64,000 bases of DNA, taken from NCBI GenBank assembly GCA_964637165.1, contig CAZWVI010000012.1, positions 15,281 to 79,280 of the forward strand. The letters are read 5' to 3'. The DNA is from CAZWVI01 sp964637165 (GTDB lineage Bacteria; Planctomycetota; UBA1135). This document shows, in pieces, positions 33,326 through 40,952 of this stretch. Made by a program: the position numbers and the translations under genes. Position 1 is the stretch's first letter. Every line of letters starts with the position of its first letter. The notes beneath the pieces are model-generated. The model did no database searches, had not been told where the DNA came from, and worked only from the letters and a program-made list of their open reading frames with translations.

Positions 33326-33941
33326 TCTCTTTTCGCGCTAACTTTAATTGGCGCGGAACTTCTAGCCAACCAAGCAAGCGATGCACCAAGCGCGCTTCAA
33401 CTCCAATGATGTTCGCGCATTTATGAGAATGCAACTTGTGCAAAATACGCCGCACGCGGCAGGCCAAATTTTCATAATCCTGGTCATCGGTTAGCTCACG
33501 ATAAAGTGAACTTAAGTGAACGCGCATTTGGCGATGAGTCCAACCCAAAGATTTAGCAATTCTGGCCGGGTGCCCATCACAACCATCAAACATCGCCACC
33601 CATTCGGTCCACTCAAGCGGAAGTCGCTCGACATCTTGGAAGGCAAACTCACCACCGACGACTTCTTGAACTTTGTCAAATGGTGTGTAGCTACGACGTC
33701 CGCGCTCGAATTCCATATAGAGAGCGTGGCGCAGCGCCCGCGTCCAATTCTTTTCACTTTCAAGATCGGCACCCTTGCCGAGCCGCAGCCAAATTGTGCC
33801 CATGCAGGTGTCGAGAACGCCCTCGGCATTGAAGTTGGGCGCGTAGCCAGTGAGCCTCAACCAAAAGTTAACGCGGTGAATCATAATCGGCAATAAATGT
33901 GCCGGAATAGAGGCATGAGCCTCATCGGGGTAGCGGGCCAT
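33237..33941 (-). CDS. Possible divergent sigma-70/ECF-like protein
   Basis: 234 residues. An alpha-helical N-terminal half (LDTCMGTIWLRL...WTRALRHALYMEFERGRR) resembles ECF sigma region 2. A later segment (LPLEWTEWVAMFDGC...ARIAKSLGWTHRQMRVHLSSLYREL) resembles the region 4 helix-turn-helix, but key residues differ and the last 60 residues match nothing I know. The last 26 codons are antisense to the GspK-like gene, so the natural end may have extended into its neighbour. TATCTT lies six bases upstream of the ATG. Without a search the family remains tentative; it might be another HTH protein. Confidence 0.5.
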   Translation of the reverse strand: MARYPDEAHASIPAHLLPIMIHRVNFWLRLTGYAPNFNAEGVLDTCMGTIWLRLGKGADLESEKNWTRALRHALYMEFERGRRSYTPFDKVQEVVGGEFAFQDVERLPLEWTEWVAMFDGCDGHPARIAKSLGWTHRQMRVHLSSLYRELTDDQDYENLACRVRRILHKLHSHKCANIIGVEARLVHRLLGWLEVPRQLKLARKEIKTLVRKKYPVGSESPADANASAELRATE

Positions 33942-33947
33942 GACGCT

Positions 33948-33953
33948 AAGATA
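33948..33953 (-). promoter_or_regulatory. -10-like TATCTT six bases before the sigma-like gene
   Basis: On the minus strand TATCTT, AGCGTC, ATG 33941. It overlaps the palindrome ATATGCATAT (33951-33960), flanked by CTAAG...CTTAG in inverted orientation, between this gene and purA; purA could use a -10 in the same element with a leader of about 50 bases. Confidence 0.4.
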
Positions 33954-34014
33954 TGCATATCCCTCTTAGTGGGGCACCCCAAACAAAGAAAATTTCGCCC
34001 GAGCTCACAAAAAA

Positions 34015-35322
34015 ATGTCCTCAACAGCAATTGTCGGTCTCCAGTGGGGAGACGAAGGTAAAGGAAAAATCATTGATGGCTTGGCCGCCGAAGCCGACCT
34101 CATCGCGCGCTACGCAGGTGGCAATAACGCCGGCCACACGGTTATCGTAGATGGAGAAAAGTACGTTCTTCACCTTATTCCAGGCGGCATCCTGCATTGC
34201 GACAAACTAAACATCATCGGTCGCGGAGTGGTCATTGACCTCGAAGAACTGGCCCTTGAAATTGATGGTTTAAAGGAGCGTGGAGTCCCGGTTGAGGAGC
34301 GTTTGCGCATCGATGGGCGTGCTCACGTGATTTTTCCGTATCACCGGCACGTTGACGGTTTGGCCGAGCGATTACGCGGCGATGAGATGATTGGAACCAC
34401 TGGGCGTGGCATTGGGCCGGCCTATGCGGACAAAGTTGCCCGTACTGGAATTCGCGTGGCTGATCTTTTAAAGCCGGAATATTTCAAGCAGAGATTGCAG
34501 GCGGCACTGGCTGAAAAAATCGCCATGGTCGAAAAGGTCTACGAAGATTCTCCAGCTAACTATGACGACCTCTACAAACGTTCGCTAGAACTTGCCGAAC
34601 GCTTCCGTCCGCTTATTGTTGATGGTGGCGACTTGCTGCGCAAGGCTTACCGTGACGGTCGACGGGTTTTGTTTGAAGGCGCACAAGGGTCAATGCTTGA
34701 CCTTGATGCCGGCACCTATCCTTATGTCACTTCATCGTGGACGGGAGTTTGGGGAATTGCCGGAGGCACCGGCTTCCCGGCCAACCGCGTTGACCGTTCA
34801 ATTGCAGTTAGCAAAGCCTACTGCACCCGTGTCGGCGAAGGCCCATTCCCTAGCGAACTTTTCGGAGAAACGGGCGAACGCTTGCGTAAGGCCGGCAATG
34901 AATTTGGTGCAACCACCGGCCGTCCACGTCGCTGCGGATGGTTCGATTTAGTTTCGGCGCGTTACGCTTGCGAACTGAACGGTCTTGATGGAGTGATTAT
35001 CACAAACCTCGATGTGCTGTCTGGTTTTGGCGATATTTCAGTAGTTGTTGGCTATCAAATCGATGGTCAAATTGTTGAAAATTACCCTGCTGAACTTGGC
35101 GACCTTACAGGCGTTGAGCCGGTCCTTAAAACATTCCCTGGCTGGAATGAAGACATTACTGCAGTTCGGAATTTTGAAGACTTGCCGCAAACCGCTCAAG
35201 ATTACTTGCGCTTCCTCGAACAAGGTTTAGACGTCGCGATTGATCGAATTTCGGTAGGCCCTGGCCGCGAACAATTGTTCGTTGGTGAGAACGGTTGCGT
35301 TGACGTCTGGAGCCGCAGTTGA
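34015..35322 (+). CDS. purA: Adenylosuccinate synthetase
   Basis: 435 residues, normal length. It joins IMP and aspartate with GTP to make adenylosuccinate, first step to AMP. Motifs are GLQWGDEGKGK at the N-terminus (catalytic Asp/GTP loop), GGNNAGHT (catalytic His), GTTGRGIGPAYADK and FEGAQGSMLDLDAGTYPYVTSS. It leads a plus-strand run purA-uppS-cdsA. Its stop overlaps the uppS TTG start in a TTGA junction. Confidence 0.98.
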   Translation: MSSTAIVGLQWGDEGKGKIIDGLAAEADLIARYAGGNNAGHTVIVDGEKYVLHLIPGGILHCDKLNIIGRGVVIDLEELALEIDGLKERGVPVEERLRIDGRAHVIFPYHRHVDGLAERLRGDEMIGTTGRGIGPAYADKVARTGIRVADLLKPEYFKQRLQAALAEKIAMVEKVYEDSPANYDDLYKRSLELAERFRPLIVDGGDLLRKAYRDGRRVLFEGAQGSMLDLDAGTYPYVTSSWTGVWGIAGGTGFPANRVDRSIAVSKAYCTRVGEGPFPSELFGETGERLRKAGNEFGATTGRPRRCGWFDLVSARYACELNGLDGVIITNLDVLSGFGDISVVVGYQIDGQIVENYPAELGDLTGVEPVLKTFPGWNEDITAVRNFEDLPQTAQDYLRFLEQGLDVAIDRISVGPGREQLFVGENGCVDVWSRS

Positions 35323-36062
35323 AGCAAGACTTCGCGATTCCCAAGCACGTAGCCGTCATCATGGATGGCAATGGTCGCTGGGCGCGTCGCGGTGGTTTAT
35401 TGCGCATACGCGGCCACGAATCGGGAGTTGAAGCTGTTCGCGATATTGTTGAAGCGGCCGCAGAGTGGGGCATTGAGCACCTGACTTTGTACGCATTTTC
35501 GAGCGAGAATTGGTCGCGCCCCAAGGCCGAAATTGCCGCCTTGATGAAGTTGTTGGAAAAGTTTTTAGTCGGTGAACGCGATACTTTATTGAATAACAAT
35601 GTGCGTTTAAAAGCAATTGGTGAACTGCATCGCTTGCCAAAAAATGTCCGCCAAACATTAGAAGAAATAATAGCCTTAACTGCGCATTGCACCGGCTGTA
35701 CTTTACGCTTGGCTTTGTCTTACGGTGGTCGTCAAGAAATTGTCACGGCCCTGCAACAACTCACCGCCAAAGTCCTTAGTGGCGAATTAAAGTCCGAGCA
35801 AATTAACGAAGCTCAACTTGCCGCTCATCTATACGACGATGAAATGCCCGACCCTGATTTAATAGTCCGCACCGCCGGGGAACATCGACTCTCAAATTTC
35901 TTGTTGTGGCAATCTTCTTACGCTGAGTTTTACTTCACTGAAACTTTATGGCCTGAATTCCGTCGCGCCGATTTGGCCGAGGCTCTGCGCGATTACACAT
36001 CGCGGGTGCGTCGCTTCGGCAGGGTAATTGAAGATGACCCCGCCGCTAAAGTAAAACCATAG
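35319..36062 (+). CDS. uppS: Undecaprenyl diphosphate synthase (isoprenyl transferase)
   Basis: 247 residues. It condenses isopentenyl diphosphate onto farnesyl diphosphate to make the C55 carrier lipid for wall and LPS/O-antigen synthesis. The N-terminal HVAVIMDGNGRWA contains the Mg-binding Asp; YAFSSENWSRP and the C-terminal DLIVRTAGEHRLSNFLLWQSSYAEF are family signatures. The only start giving the complete N-terminus is TTG 35319, overlapping the purA stop. It is coupled directly with cdsA (1-base gap), the usual uppS-cdsA pair. Confidence 0.97.
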   Translation: MKQDFAIPKHVAVIMDGNGRWARRGGLLRIRGHESGVEAVRDIVEAAAEWGIEHLTLYAFSSENWSRPKAEIAALMKLLEKFLVGERDTLLNNNVRLKAIGELHRLPKNVRQTLEEIIALTAHCTGCTLRLALSYGGRQEIVTALQQLTAKVLSGELKSEQINEAQLAAHLYDDEMPDPDLIVRTAGEHRLSNFLLWQSSYAEFYFTETLWPEFRRADLAEALRDYTSRVRRFGRVIEDDPAAKVKP

Positions 36063-36063
36063 C

Positions 36064-36939
36064 ATGGGAGTTCTCGCCACCCGCCTGCGTTACGGTTCCT
36101 TGGCCGTACTTCTAGTTGTCGGAGTTTTCTACTTAGACAAAACAATTTTGCCTCACCTTACCGCAGGTTTGGTTTTGTCGATCTTTGCGCTTGGTGCCCA
36201 ATTTGAGTTCTACGGTATGTTGGGCTCATATCAATCCGGAAGCAAAGCACCGATGGTCAAACTTGGTCTGCTGGCTGGTGCAACTTATTTGTTGTCGCGA
36301 CTTTTGCCGGCAATAAATTCGACAATCAACCACACTCCAATTCAAACTGGGCAACCTTGGTTTGATGGCGGCGCAATCTTGGCCGGCTTGTGTGTGTTGA
36401 TTTTGGTAATTGGCGTGCTTGGTCGCAAACCAGCTGGCGCTCCGGCGCGCATCGGTGGAACTCTACTAGGAATCCTGGCAGTTCCATTCTTGCTCGGGTA
36501 CGCAATTGAATTACGTTACTTAGATGACGGTTGGGCGTGGTTGGTATTCTTGGTCGCGGTCGCCAAGAGTGGCGATTCAATGGCCTTCTTTGTTGGCCGT
36601 TATCTTGGCAAGCACAAGCTAATCCCTGAAGTCTCTCCTAACAAAACATGGGAGGGCGCAATTGCTTCATTAGGTGGAGCAATTCTTGCTGCTTGGTTGG
36701 TCGTTAATTGTGCATTTGATGTCGCGCCGAGTTTGAGCACCTGGTTGGTCGCAGCAGTCGTGGTAAATATCGGCGCTCAATTCGGCGACCTTTGCGAAAG
36801 TTTATTGAAGCGCGGTTGCGAGGTTAAGGATTCGTCAACGTTAATTCCGGTAATGGGCGGCGCTTTTGATTTGGTCGATTCCTTTTTGTGCGCCGCCCCA
36901 GTTTTACGTGTGTACTTAGCTTTTTGTGGACAGGGCTAA
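36064..36939 (+). CDS. cdsA: Phosphatidate cytidylyltransferase
   Basis: 291 residues with about eight membrane helices. CdsA makes CDP-diacylglycerol for phospholipid synthesis in the inner membrane. SPNKTWEGAIASLGG and GDLCESLLKRGCEVKD are family motifs. The usual signature P-G-H-G-G-x-x-D-R-x-D-S is altered to PVMGGAFDLVDS: the Gly-Gly and both Asp remain but the His is replaced and the Arg is Leu. Position after uppS and the conserved acidic residues still support the assignment. Confidence 0.92.
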   Translation: MGVLATRLRYGSLAVLLVVGVFYLDKTILPHLTAGLVLSIFALGAQFEFYGMLGSYQSGSKAPMVKLGLLAGATYLLSRLLPAINSTINHTPIQTGQPWFDGGAILAGLCVLILVIGVLGRKPAGAPARIGGTLLGILAVPFLLGYAIELRYLDDGWAWLVFLVAVAKSGDSMAFFVGRYLGKHKLIPEVSPNKTWEGAIASLGGAILAAWLVVNCAFDVAPSLSTWLVAAVVVNIGAQFGDLCESLLKRGCEVKDSSTLIPVMGGAFDLVDSFLCAAPVLRVYLAFCGQG

Positions 36940-36947
36940 CTTGGCGC

Positions 36948-36953
36948 TATCCT
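36948..36953 (+). promoter_or_regulatory. -10-like TATCCT seven bases before the phoH GTG
   Basis: TATCCT, CTTAAGT, GTG 36961. A TTGTGG about 18 bases upstream could be a -35. There is no Shine-Dalgarno sequence. Confidence 0.5.
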
Positions 36954-36960
36954 CTTAAGT

Positions 36961-37893
36961 GTGGAAACGCGCATCCCAATACTTGACCAAGACGAGCAAC
37001 GTCAAATATTTGGCGTTTACGATCGTCATTTAAAAGAACTTGACCGCCGCTTTGGTGTGCGAATTAGTTCTCGTGCTGGAGCTCTGCGCATTAAGGGTGA
37101 TGGCGAACAAGTTGCCACAATTGCCGCGCGCATTGAAAGCTTGCTGGCCGATATGCGCAATCGTGATTCAGAGATTCCCGCCGGCGAAGTTGAAGCACGG
37201 CTATTTGGCGAAGTTAGTGACCGCTCGTCGTCGAATCCTTTGGAGCGTCGTCAGGGCGAGGGGCGCGGTCGTATGCCTGAAGCGCGCACTCCCAAGCAAC
37301 AAGAGTACATCGATGCGATGCGTGATTGTGAATTGGTATTGGGGACTGGTCCTGCCGGTACTGGAAAAACTTATTTAGCGGTGGCCGCTGCGGTCCGTCA
37401 TTTACAGGCCGGTCGCGTGCGACGTTTGGTTTTAACGCGCCCCGCGGTCGAGGCTGGCGAACACTTGGGGTTCTTACCCGGCGACTATGAGGCCAAGGTC
37501 GACCCTTATTTGCGTCCACTCTTTGATGCCTTGCGCGAAATGCTCGGTGCCGCCGGTTTGCGCCGCTTGCGTAGTTTGGATTTATTGGAAATTGCTCCCT
37601 TGGCCTTCATGCGTGGGCGCACTTTGTCGGGAAGTTTTATCATTCTTGATGAAGCGCAAAACTGCACCAAGGCGCAAATGAAAATGTTTTTAACGCGCAT
37701 TGGCGATGGCAGTAAAGCGGTCGTGACCGGCGACTTAAGTCAGACTGATCTCGAGGGAAAAGAATCAGGTTTAGATGATGCCATCAGTCGCTTGGAAGGT
37801 ATCGAAGGCTTGAAAATAATTCACCTTGAGGTGGGCGATATTCAGCGGAGTGGAATTGTTGAGCGGGTAGTGCGCGCCTATGAAAAAGATTGA
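36961..37893 (+). CDS. PhoH family ATPase
   Basis: 310 residues from GTG 36961. An N-terminal KH-like segment (about 30-65) precedes the PhoH P-loop domain: TPKQQEYIDAM, Walker A GPAGTGKTYLA, LTRPAVEAGEHLGFLPGD, Walker B FIILDEAQNC and VTGDLSQTDL. PhoH/YbeZ is an RNA-linked ATPase or helicase that accompanies YbeY in ribosome and RNA quality control. It overlaps ybeY by 14 bases, the standard gene pair. YbeZ would be the E. coli equivalent. Confidence 0.95.
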   Translation: METRIPILDQDEQRQIFGVYDRHLKELDRRFGVRISSRAGALRIKGDGEQVATIAARIESLLADMRNRDSEIPAGEVEARLFGEVSDRSSSNPLERRQGEGRGRMPEARTPKQQEYIDAMRDCELVLGTGPAGTGKTYLAVAAAVRHLQAGRVRRLVLTRPAVEAGEHLGFLPGDYEAKVDPYLRPLFDALREMLGAAGLRRLRSLDLLEIAPLAFMRGRTLSGSFIILDEAQNCTKAQMKMFLTRIGDGSKAVVTGDLSQTDLEGKESGLDDAISRLEGIEGLKIIHLEVGDIQRSGIVERVVRAYEKD

Positions 37894-38326
37894 ATCTAAG
37901 CCCGAAGTAGTTTTTGACCAGCGCTGCCAATCAATTGAGGGCCTAGATCATTTACACGTATGCAAATTGTTAGAGCGTGCCTGGCAAGTTTTTGATGGAC
38001 CGAAATCGTCAAAAGTAAATGTTGTTTTAACTGACATGAAAGAACATTGCGCACTGCACGAAGAGTTTTTAAATGATGCAACACCGACTGATGTGATGGC
38101 ATTTCCTTATAAAGACAGTGATTTATTTGGTGAAATAATTGTAAATCGTGAGATGGCGATTTCGCAGGCTCCGCAACAAAAACATTGCGTCTTAGCTGAA
38201 ATTAGTTTGTATATAGTGCACGGTGCATTGCATTTGCTCGGTTTTGATGATACATGTTTAGCAAGTCGCGAAAAAATGCGCACCGCGGAACAAGAAGTTT
38301 TGTTTGTATTTGGTGATTTTAGTTAA
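37880..38326 (+). CDS. ybeY: Endoribonuclease / rRNA maturation factor YbeY, variant metal motif
   Basis: 148 residues. YbeY is a zinc-dependent factor for 16S rRNA 3' processing and ribosome quality control. NDATPTDVMAFPY, GEIIVNREMA and HGALHLLGFDDT are family motifs. The canonical metal motif is H-G-x-L-H-L-x-G-Y-D-H; here the third ligand position is Asp, not His. The ATG lies inside the end of phoH (14-base overlap), so translation is coupled. Confidence 0.93.
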   Translation: MKKIESKPEVVFDQRCQSIEGLDHLHVCKLLERAWQVFDGPKSSKVNVVLTDMKEHCALHEEFLNDATPTDVMAFPYKDSDLFGEIIVNREMAISQAPQQKHCVLAEISLYIVHGALHLLGFDDTCLASREKMRTAEQEVLFVFGDFS

Positions 38327-38349
38327 AGAAATCTGAAAAACTTTTGCGA

Positions 38350-38355
38350 TATCCT
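38350..38355 (+). promoter_or_regulatory. -10-like TATCCT upstream of the sigma-28-type gene
   Basis: TATCCT in the same GC-N-TATCCT-like context as 29604, 36948 and 58038. From here the leader to the ATG at 38425 is about 65 bases and contains the palindromes at 38398-38418. No clear -35. Confidence 0.35.
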
Positions 38356-38397
38356 TTTATTTTAGCGGCCGCATCACCAAACTAAAAAACATGCAAA

Positions 38398-38418
38398 GCA
38401 CCGTACGGTGCATGCACC
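38398..38418 (+). promoter_or_regulatory. Two overlapping perfect palindromes directly before the sigma factor start
   Basis: GCACCGTACGGTGC (38398-38411) is a perfect 14-base palindrome and GGTGCATGCACC (38407-38418) a perfect 12-base palindrome; they share GGTGC. The site ends six bases before the ATG at 38425. It could be an operator, or in RNA two mutually exclusive hairpins controlling translation. Confidence 0.6.
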
Positions 38419-38424
38419 GACTAA

Positions 38425-39192
38425 ATGGTAACTAGAGGATCGCGAAGTTCGCCCGACAATAAAGCGCTAATGCGCCTTTGGGATGAATATTGTAATGGCG
38501 ATCGAATTGAGGCACGTAATGCCTTGATTGAATTTTATCGCCCCTTCGCTACTTCAGTTATGCGTCGGGTAAAAGCCCGCTTGCCGCGTAGTGTGGAAAT
38601 CGGCGACTTGGAAGGCGCTAGTGATTTGGGTTTAATTCAAGCCATTCAAAACTTTGACCCAGAGCGTGGAGTGCCTTTTGAAGCATTCTGTGAACGCCGC
38701 GTTCGAGGTGCGATTATCGATGAATTACGCCGTCTTGATTGGCTGCCACGCCCCATGCGCAATCGCCTAAACCGTCGCAAGCACATTGTTGACCAGTTGC
38801 GTTCCGAACTGGATCGCGACCCTAGCGATGTCGAGATTGCTGAGCGTATGGAAATTACGCTGGAGCGTTACCACCAAGTGTTTGGCGCCGGTAAAGATTC
38901 GCCAATGTTGGCTGGAAGTAAATCTGGCGATTCCGATGGAGAATCTGGTTTGGATTTCGTCGAAGACAAACGCCAGGAAGGACCAATCGAAGATGCGCAC
39001 CGCAGCGAAATGTTGGCGGCAATTTCATCGTCATTAGATGACGAGGGCCGCGATATTTTGTTTAAGCGTTACTTTGAAAACCGTTCTCTCAAGGAAATCG
39101 GCGATGAACTTGGTTTGTCGCAATCCCGCGTTTCAAAAATTCTAGGGCGTTTGGTTGACCGCCTCAAGGACCGCTTCGAAAATAAAGTTTAA
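38425..39192 (+). CDS. RNA polymerase sigma factor of the FliA/WhiG (sigma-28) family
   Basis: 255 residues. Region 2 contains SVEIGDLEGASDLGLIQAIQNFDPERGVPFEAFCERRVRGAIIDELR, region 3 RNRLNRRKHIVDQLRSEL, and region 4 the helix-turn-helix SLKEIGDELGLSQSRVSKIL. This order and the short DELRRLDWLPR link are typical of FliA/WhiG-type factors, which direct flagellar or developmental gene sets. No flagellar genes or anti-sigma FlgM are in the window, so its regulon is unknown. Expression may be set by the palindromic site just upstream. Confidence 0.93.
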   Translation: MVTRGSRSSPDNKALMRLWDEYCNGDRIEARNALIEFYRPFATSVMRRVKARLPRSVEIGDLEGASDLGLIQAIQNFDPERGVPFEAFCERRVRGAIIDELRRLDWLPRPMRNRLNRRKHIVDQLRSELDRDPSDVEIAERMEITLERYHQVFGAGKDSPMLAGSKSGDSDGESGLDFVEDKRQEGPIEDAHRSEMLAAISSSLDDEGRDILFKRYFENRSLKEIGDELGLSQSRVSKILGRLVDRLKDRFENKV

Positions 39193-39231
39193 AGATTGGG
39201 CTTTAGTGCCACGCTCTTTTTTTAGCGGGCT

Positions 39232-40050
39232 CTAACTCGATTTCATGTGCCCACGGCATTCTTGCAAAATGTTGCGCAATTTATCTAGCGGGATCATGTT
39301 CGCGGCATCCGAAGGTGAGAGTTCTGGCTCAGGATGAGTTTCAACAAAGAAACCATTGAAGCCGCTAGCGGCTGCCGCATTCATTAGTAGGGGAGCAAGT
39401 TGCCAATCGCCGCCAGTTTTTCCGTCAAGCCCGCCGGGCGCTTGCACGGAATGAGTGGCATCAAAAATAAGCGGACATTCGGCGGCGCGCATTTCAACAA
39501 CACCGGCGAAGTCGACGACCAATCTGCCGTATCCAAAAAAAGTTCCACGTTCAGTAAGCATTACTTTTTCATTTCCGCTTGCACGCACTTTGTTGGCGGC
39601 ATGCACTGCATCGCGTGGTGCCAAGAACTGACCTTTTTTTACATTGACAGTTTTCCCAGTGGCCGCGGCCGCGCAAATTAAATCGGTTTGGCGGCATAGA
39701 AAAGCGGGAATTTGTAGAACATCACAGACCTCTGCAACCGCAGCGCATTGTTCAGGTAAGTGCACATCGGTCACGATTGGCACATTTAGTTGGCTTTTAA
39801 TATCGGCCAAAATTTCTAATCCTTTTGCGATGCCAACACCGCGTCCGCCGGCTGCCGAGGTGCGATTGGCTTTGTCGAAGGAGGCTTTGAATACGAATTG
39901 AAAATCAAGCCCGGCAATTTCTTGTTGAATTGCTTTGGCATAGTCGATGGTCTGCGGACCTTCGATTACGCAAGGGCCTGCAAGTAGTAATGGTGCTTGT
40001 TTGGCACCGAGTTGAACCTGTTCCGAAATGTTTAGGCTGAATGTGTTCAT
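39232..40050 (-). CDS. kdsA: 3-deoxy-8-phosphooctulonate (KDO-8-P) synthase, metal-dependent class
   Basis: 272 residues. It condenses phosphoenolpyruvate with arabinose 5-phosphate to KDO-8-phosphate for the inner core of lipopolysaccharide. Motifs are GPCVIEG, FVFKASFDKANRTS, PIVTDVHLPEQC and GLDGKTGG. Cys27 in the first motif and Gly in KKGQFLAP are features of the metal-dependent enzymes such as that of Aquifex. It shows that the organism makes KDO and hence an LPS-type outer membrane. ATGA overlap with the preceding kinase gene. Confidence 0.96.
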   Translation of the reverse strand: MNTFSLNISEQVQLGAKQAPLLLAGPCVIEGPQTIDYAKAIQQEIAGLDFQFVFKASFDKANRTSAAGGRGVGIAKGLEILADIKSQLNVPIVTDVHLPEQCAAVAEVCDVLQIPAFLCRQTDLICAAAATGKTVNVKKGQFLAPRDAVHAANKVRASGNEKVMLTERGTFFGYGRLVVDFAGVVEMRAAECPLIFDATHSVQAPGGLDGKTGGDWQLAPLLMNAAAASGFNGFFVETHPEPELSPSDAANMIPLDKLRNILQECRGHMKSS

Positions 40051-40919
40051 GCGTTGGGTACGACTAGGGGGATTTGAAAGCCGTCAACTTGGAAGTTTAC
40101 CGGCGTGGAGCCCGCGTAATCACCATCAACTTGATAGGGGGCGCGCTGCTCGCCGTGGACTTCAACATGGCTGGCGCTCGCGTGCACGATGCAATTGGAT
40201 TGATGGAGCCGACCAATTAGCGCATTGCCGGCCGCAGTGGCAATTGACTGCACATCCATGTTGCGCAATAAATACAACTCCCACTTGCCGTCGTCGTAAG
40301 AAGTTGGTCCCAACTTTAGAATTGGATTCCCATAGGAACGAATATTAGTAATGATTCCATAGGCGAATTCTCCCAAATCTTTTCCATCGGCGATTACTCG
40401 CTGGGCTGGAGTGGTGCCGGCCATTAGGGTTTTAATAACTAGCGGCAAGTAATCAGTTATGCGAATTGCACCTTGACGTTGCTCTTCAAGGCGGCGCGTT
40501 AATTCGCCGTCAAAACCAAATCCCCACACCATGAAACTGCGCCGCTCGCCGACCTTTGCAATATCAATATTTTGAATGCGGCCAGTATCTAAGAGAATAG
40601 CCAGTTGGTTTGGGTCCTGAGGAATCTCAAGTTCTTTAGCGAGGACGTTGCCGGTGCCTAAGGGTGCCAACATAATTGGAGGGCAATTATCCGGCAAGAA
40701 AGGCAAGATGGCACTCATTGAGCCGTCACCGCCGACAACTACCAATCGCTCCGAGTCGGCAGCCTTTGCTTGCGCCCAATTTTGCGCATCTTCGCGCGAC
40801 TTGCCGGCATGGACTTCAACATCGTGCCCGCGGCGCAATAAGGCATCGGTGATTGCGACCGCCCGCGCCGGTCCCTGCCCGCGCCCAGAATTAGGATTAG
40901 TGATGATGCTGACTTTCAC
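40047..40919 (-). CDS. Diacylglycerol kinase catalytic domain protein (DagK/YegS-like)
   Basis: 290 residues from GTG 40919 (a second GTG at 40922 and an upstream ATG at 40979 are possible). The catalytic domain has ITNPNSGRGQG, VVVGGDGSMSAIL with the GGDG loop, and LAPLGTGNVLAKEL, and lacks a transmembrane domain. It phosphorylates diacylglycerol or another lipid at the membrane. TAGAAT lies seven bases upstream of GTG 40919, supporting that start. It overlaps kdsA (ATGA), linking lipid and LPS synthesis in one operon. Confidence 0.88.
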   Translation of the reverse strand: MKVSIITNPNSGRGQGPARAVAITDALLRRGHDVEVHAGKSREDAQNWAQAKAADSERLVVVGGDGSMSAILPFLPDNCPPIMLAPLGTGNVLAKELEIPQDPNQLAILLDTGRIQNIDIAKVGERRSFMVWGFGFDGELTRRLEEQRQGAIRITDYLPLVIKTLMAGTTPAQRVIADGKDLGEFAYGIITNIRSYGNPILKLGPTSYDDGKWELYLLRNMDVQSIATAAGNALIGRLHQSNCIVHASASHVEVHGEQRAPYQVDGDYAGSTPVNFQVDGFQIPLVVPNA

Positions 40920-40926
40920 CACGGTA

Positions 40927-40945
40927 ATTCTAATCTTGCTAAAGT
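40927..40945. promoter_or_regulatory. Divergent -10 elements: TAGAAT (minus) and TAAAGT (plus)
   Basis: Minus: TAGAAT at 40927-40932, seven bases before GTG 40919. Plus: TAAAGT at 40940-40945, seven bases before ATG 40953. Both genes lack Shine-Dalgarno sequences. The whole intergenic region is only 33 bases, so each -35 must lie in or near the opposite gene. Confidence 0.5.
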
Positions 40946-40952
40946 TATAGCG

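Noticed and set aside
35156..35692. 178-residue minus-strand open frame over purA/uppS
   Set aside because: Lies fully inside two certain housekeeping genes and shows no domain.
39193..39231. Possible bidirectional terminator between the sigma-28-type gene and kdsA
   Set aside because: Only a short interrupted stem (GCC-A-CGCT with AGCGGGC) could be drawn around a T run; too weak to call.
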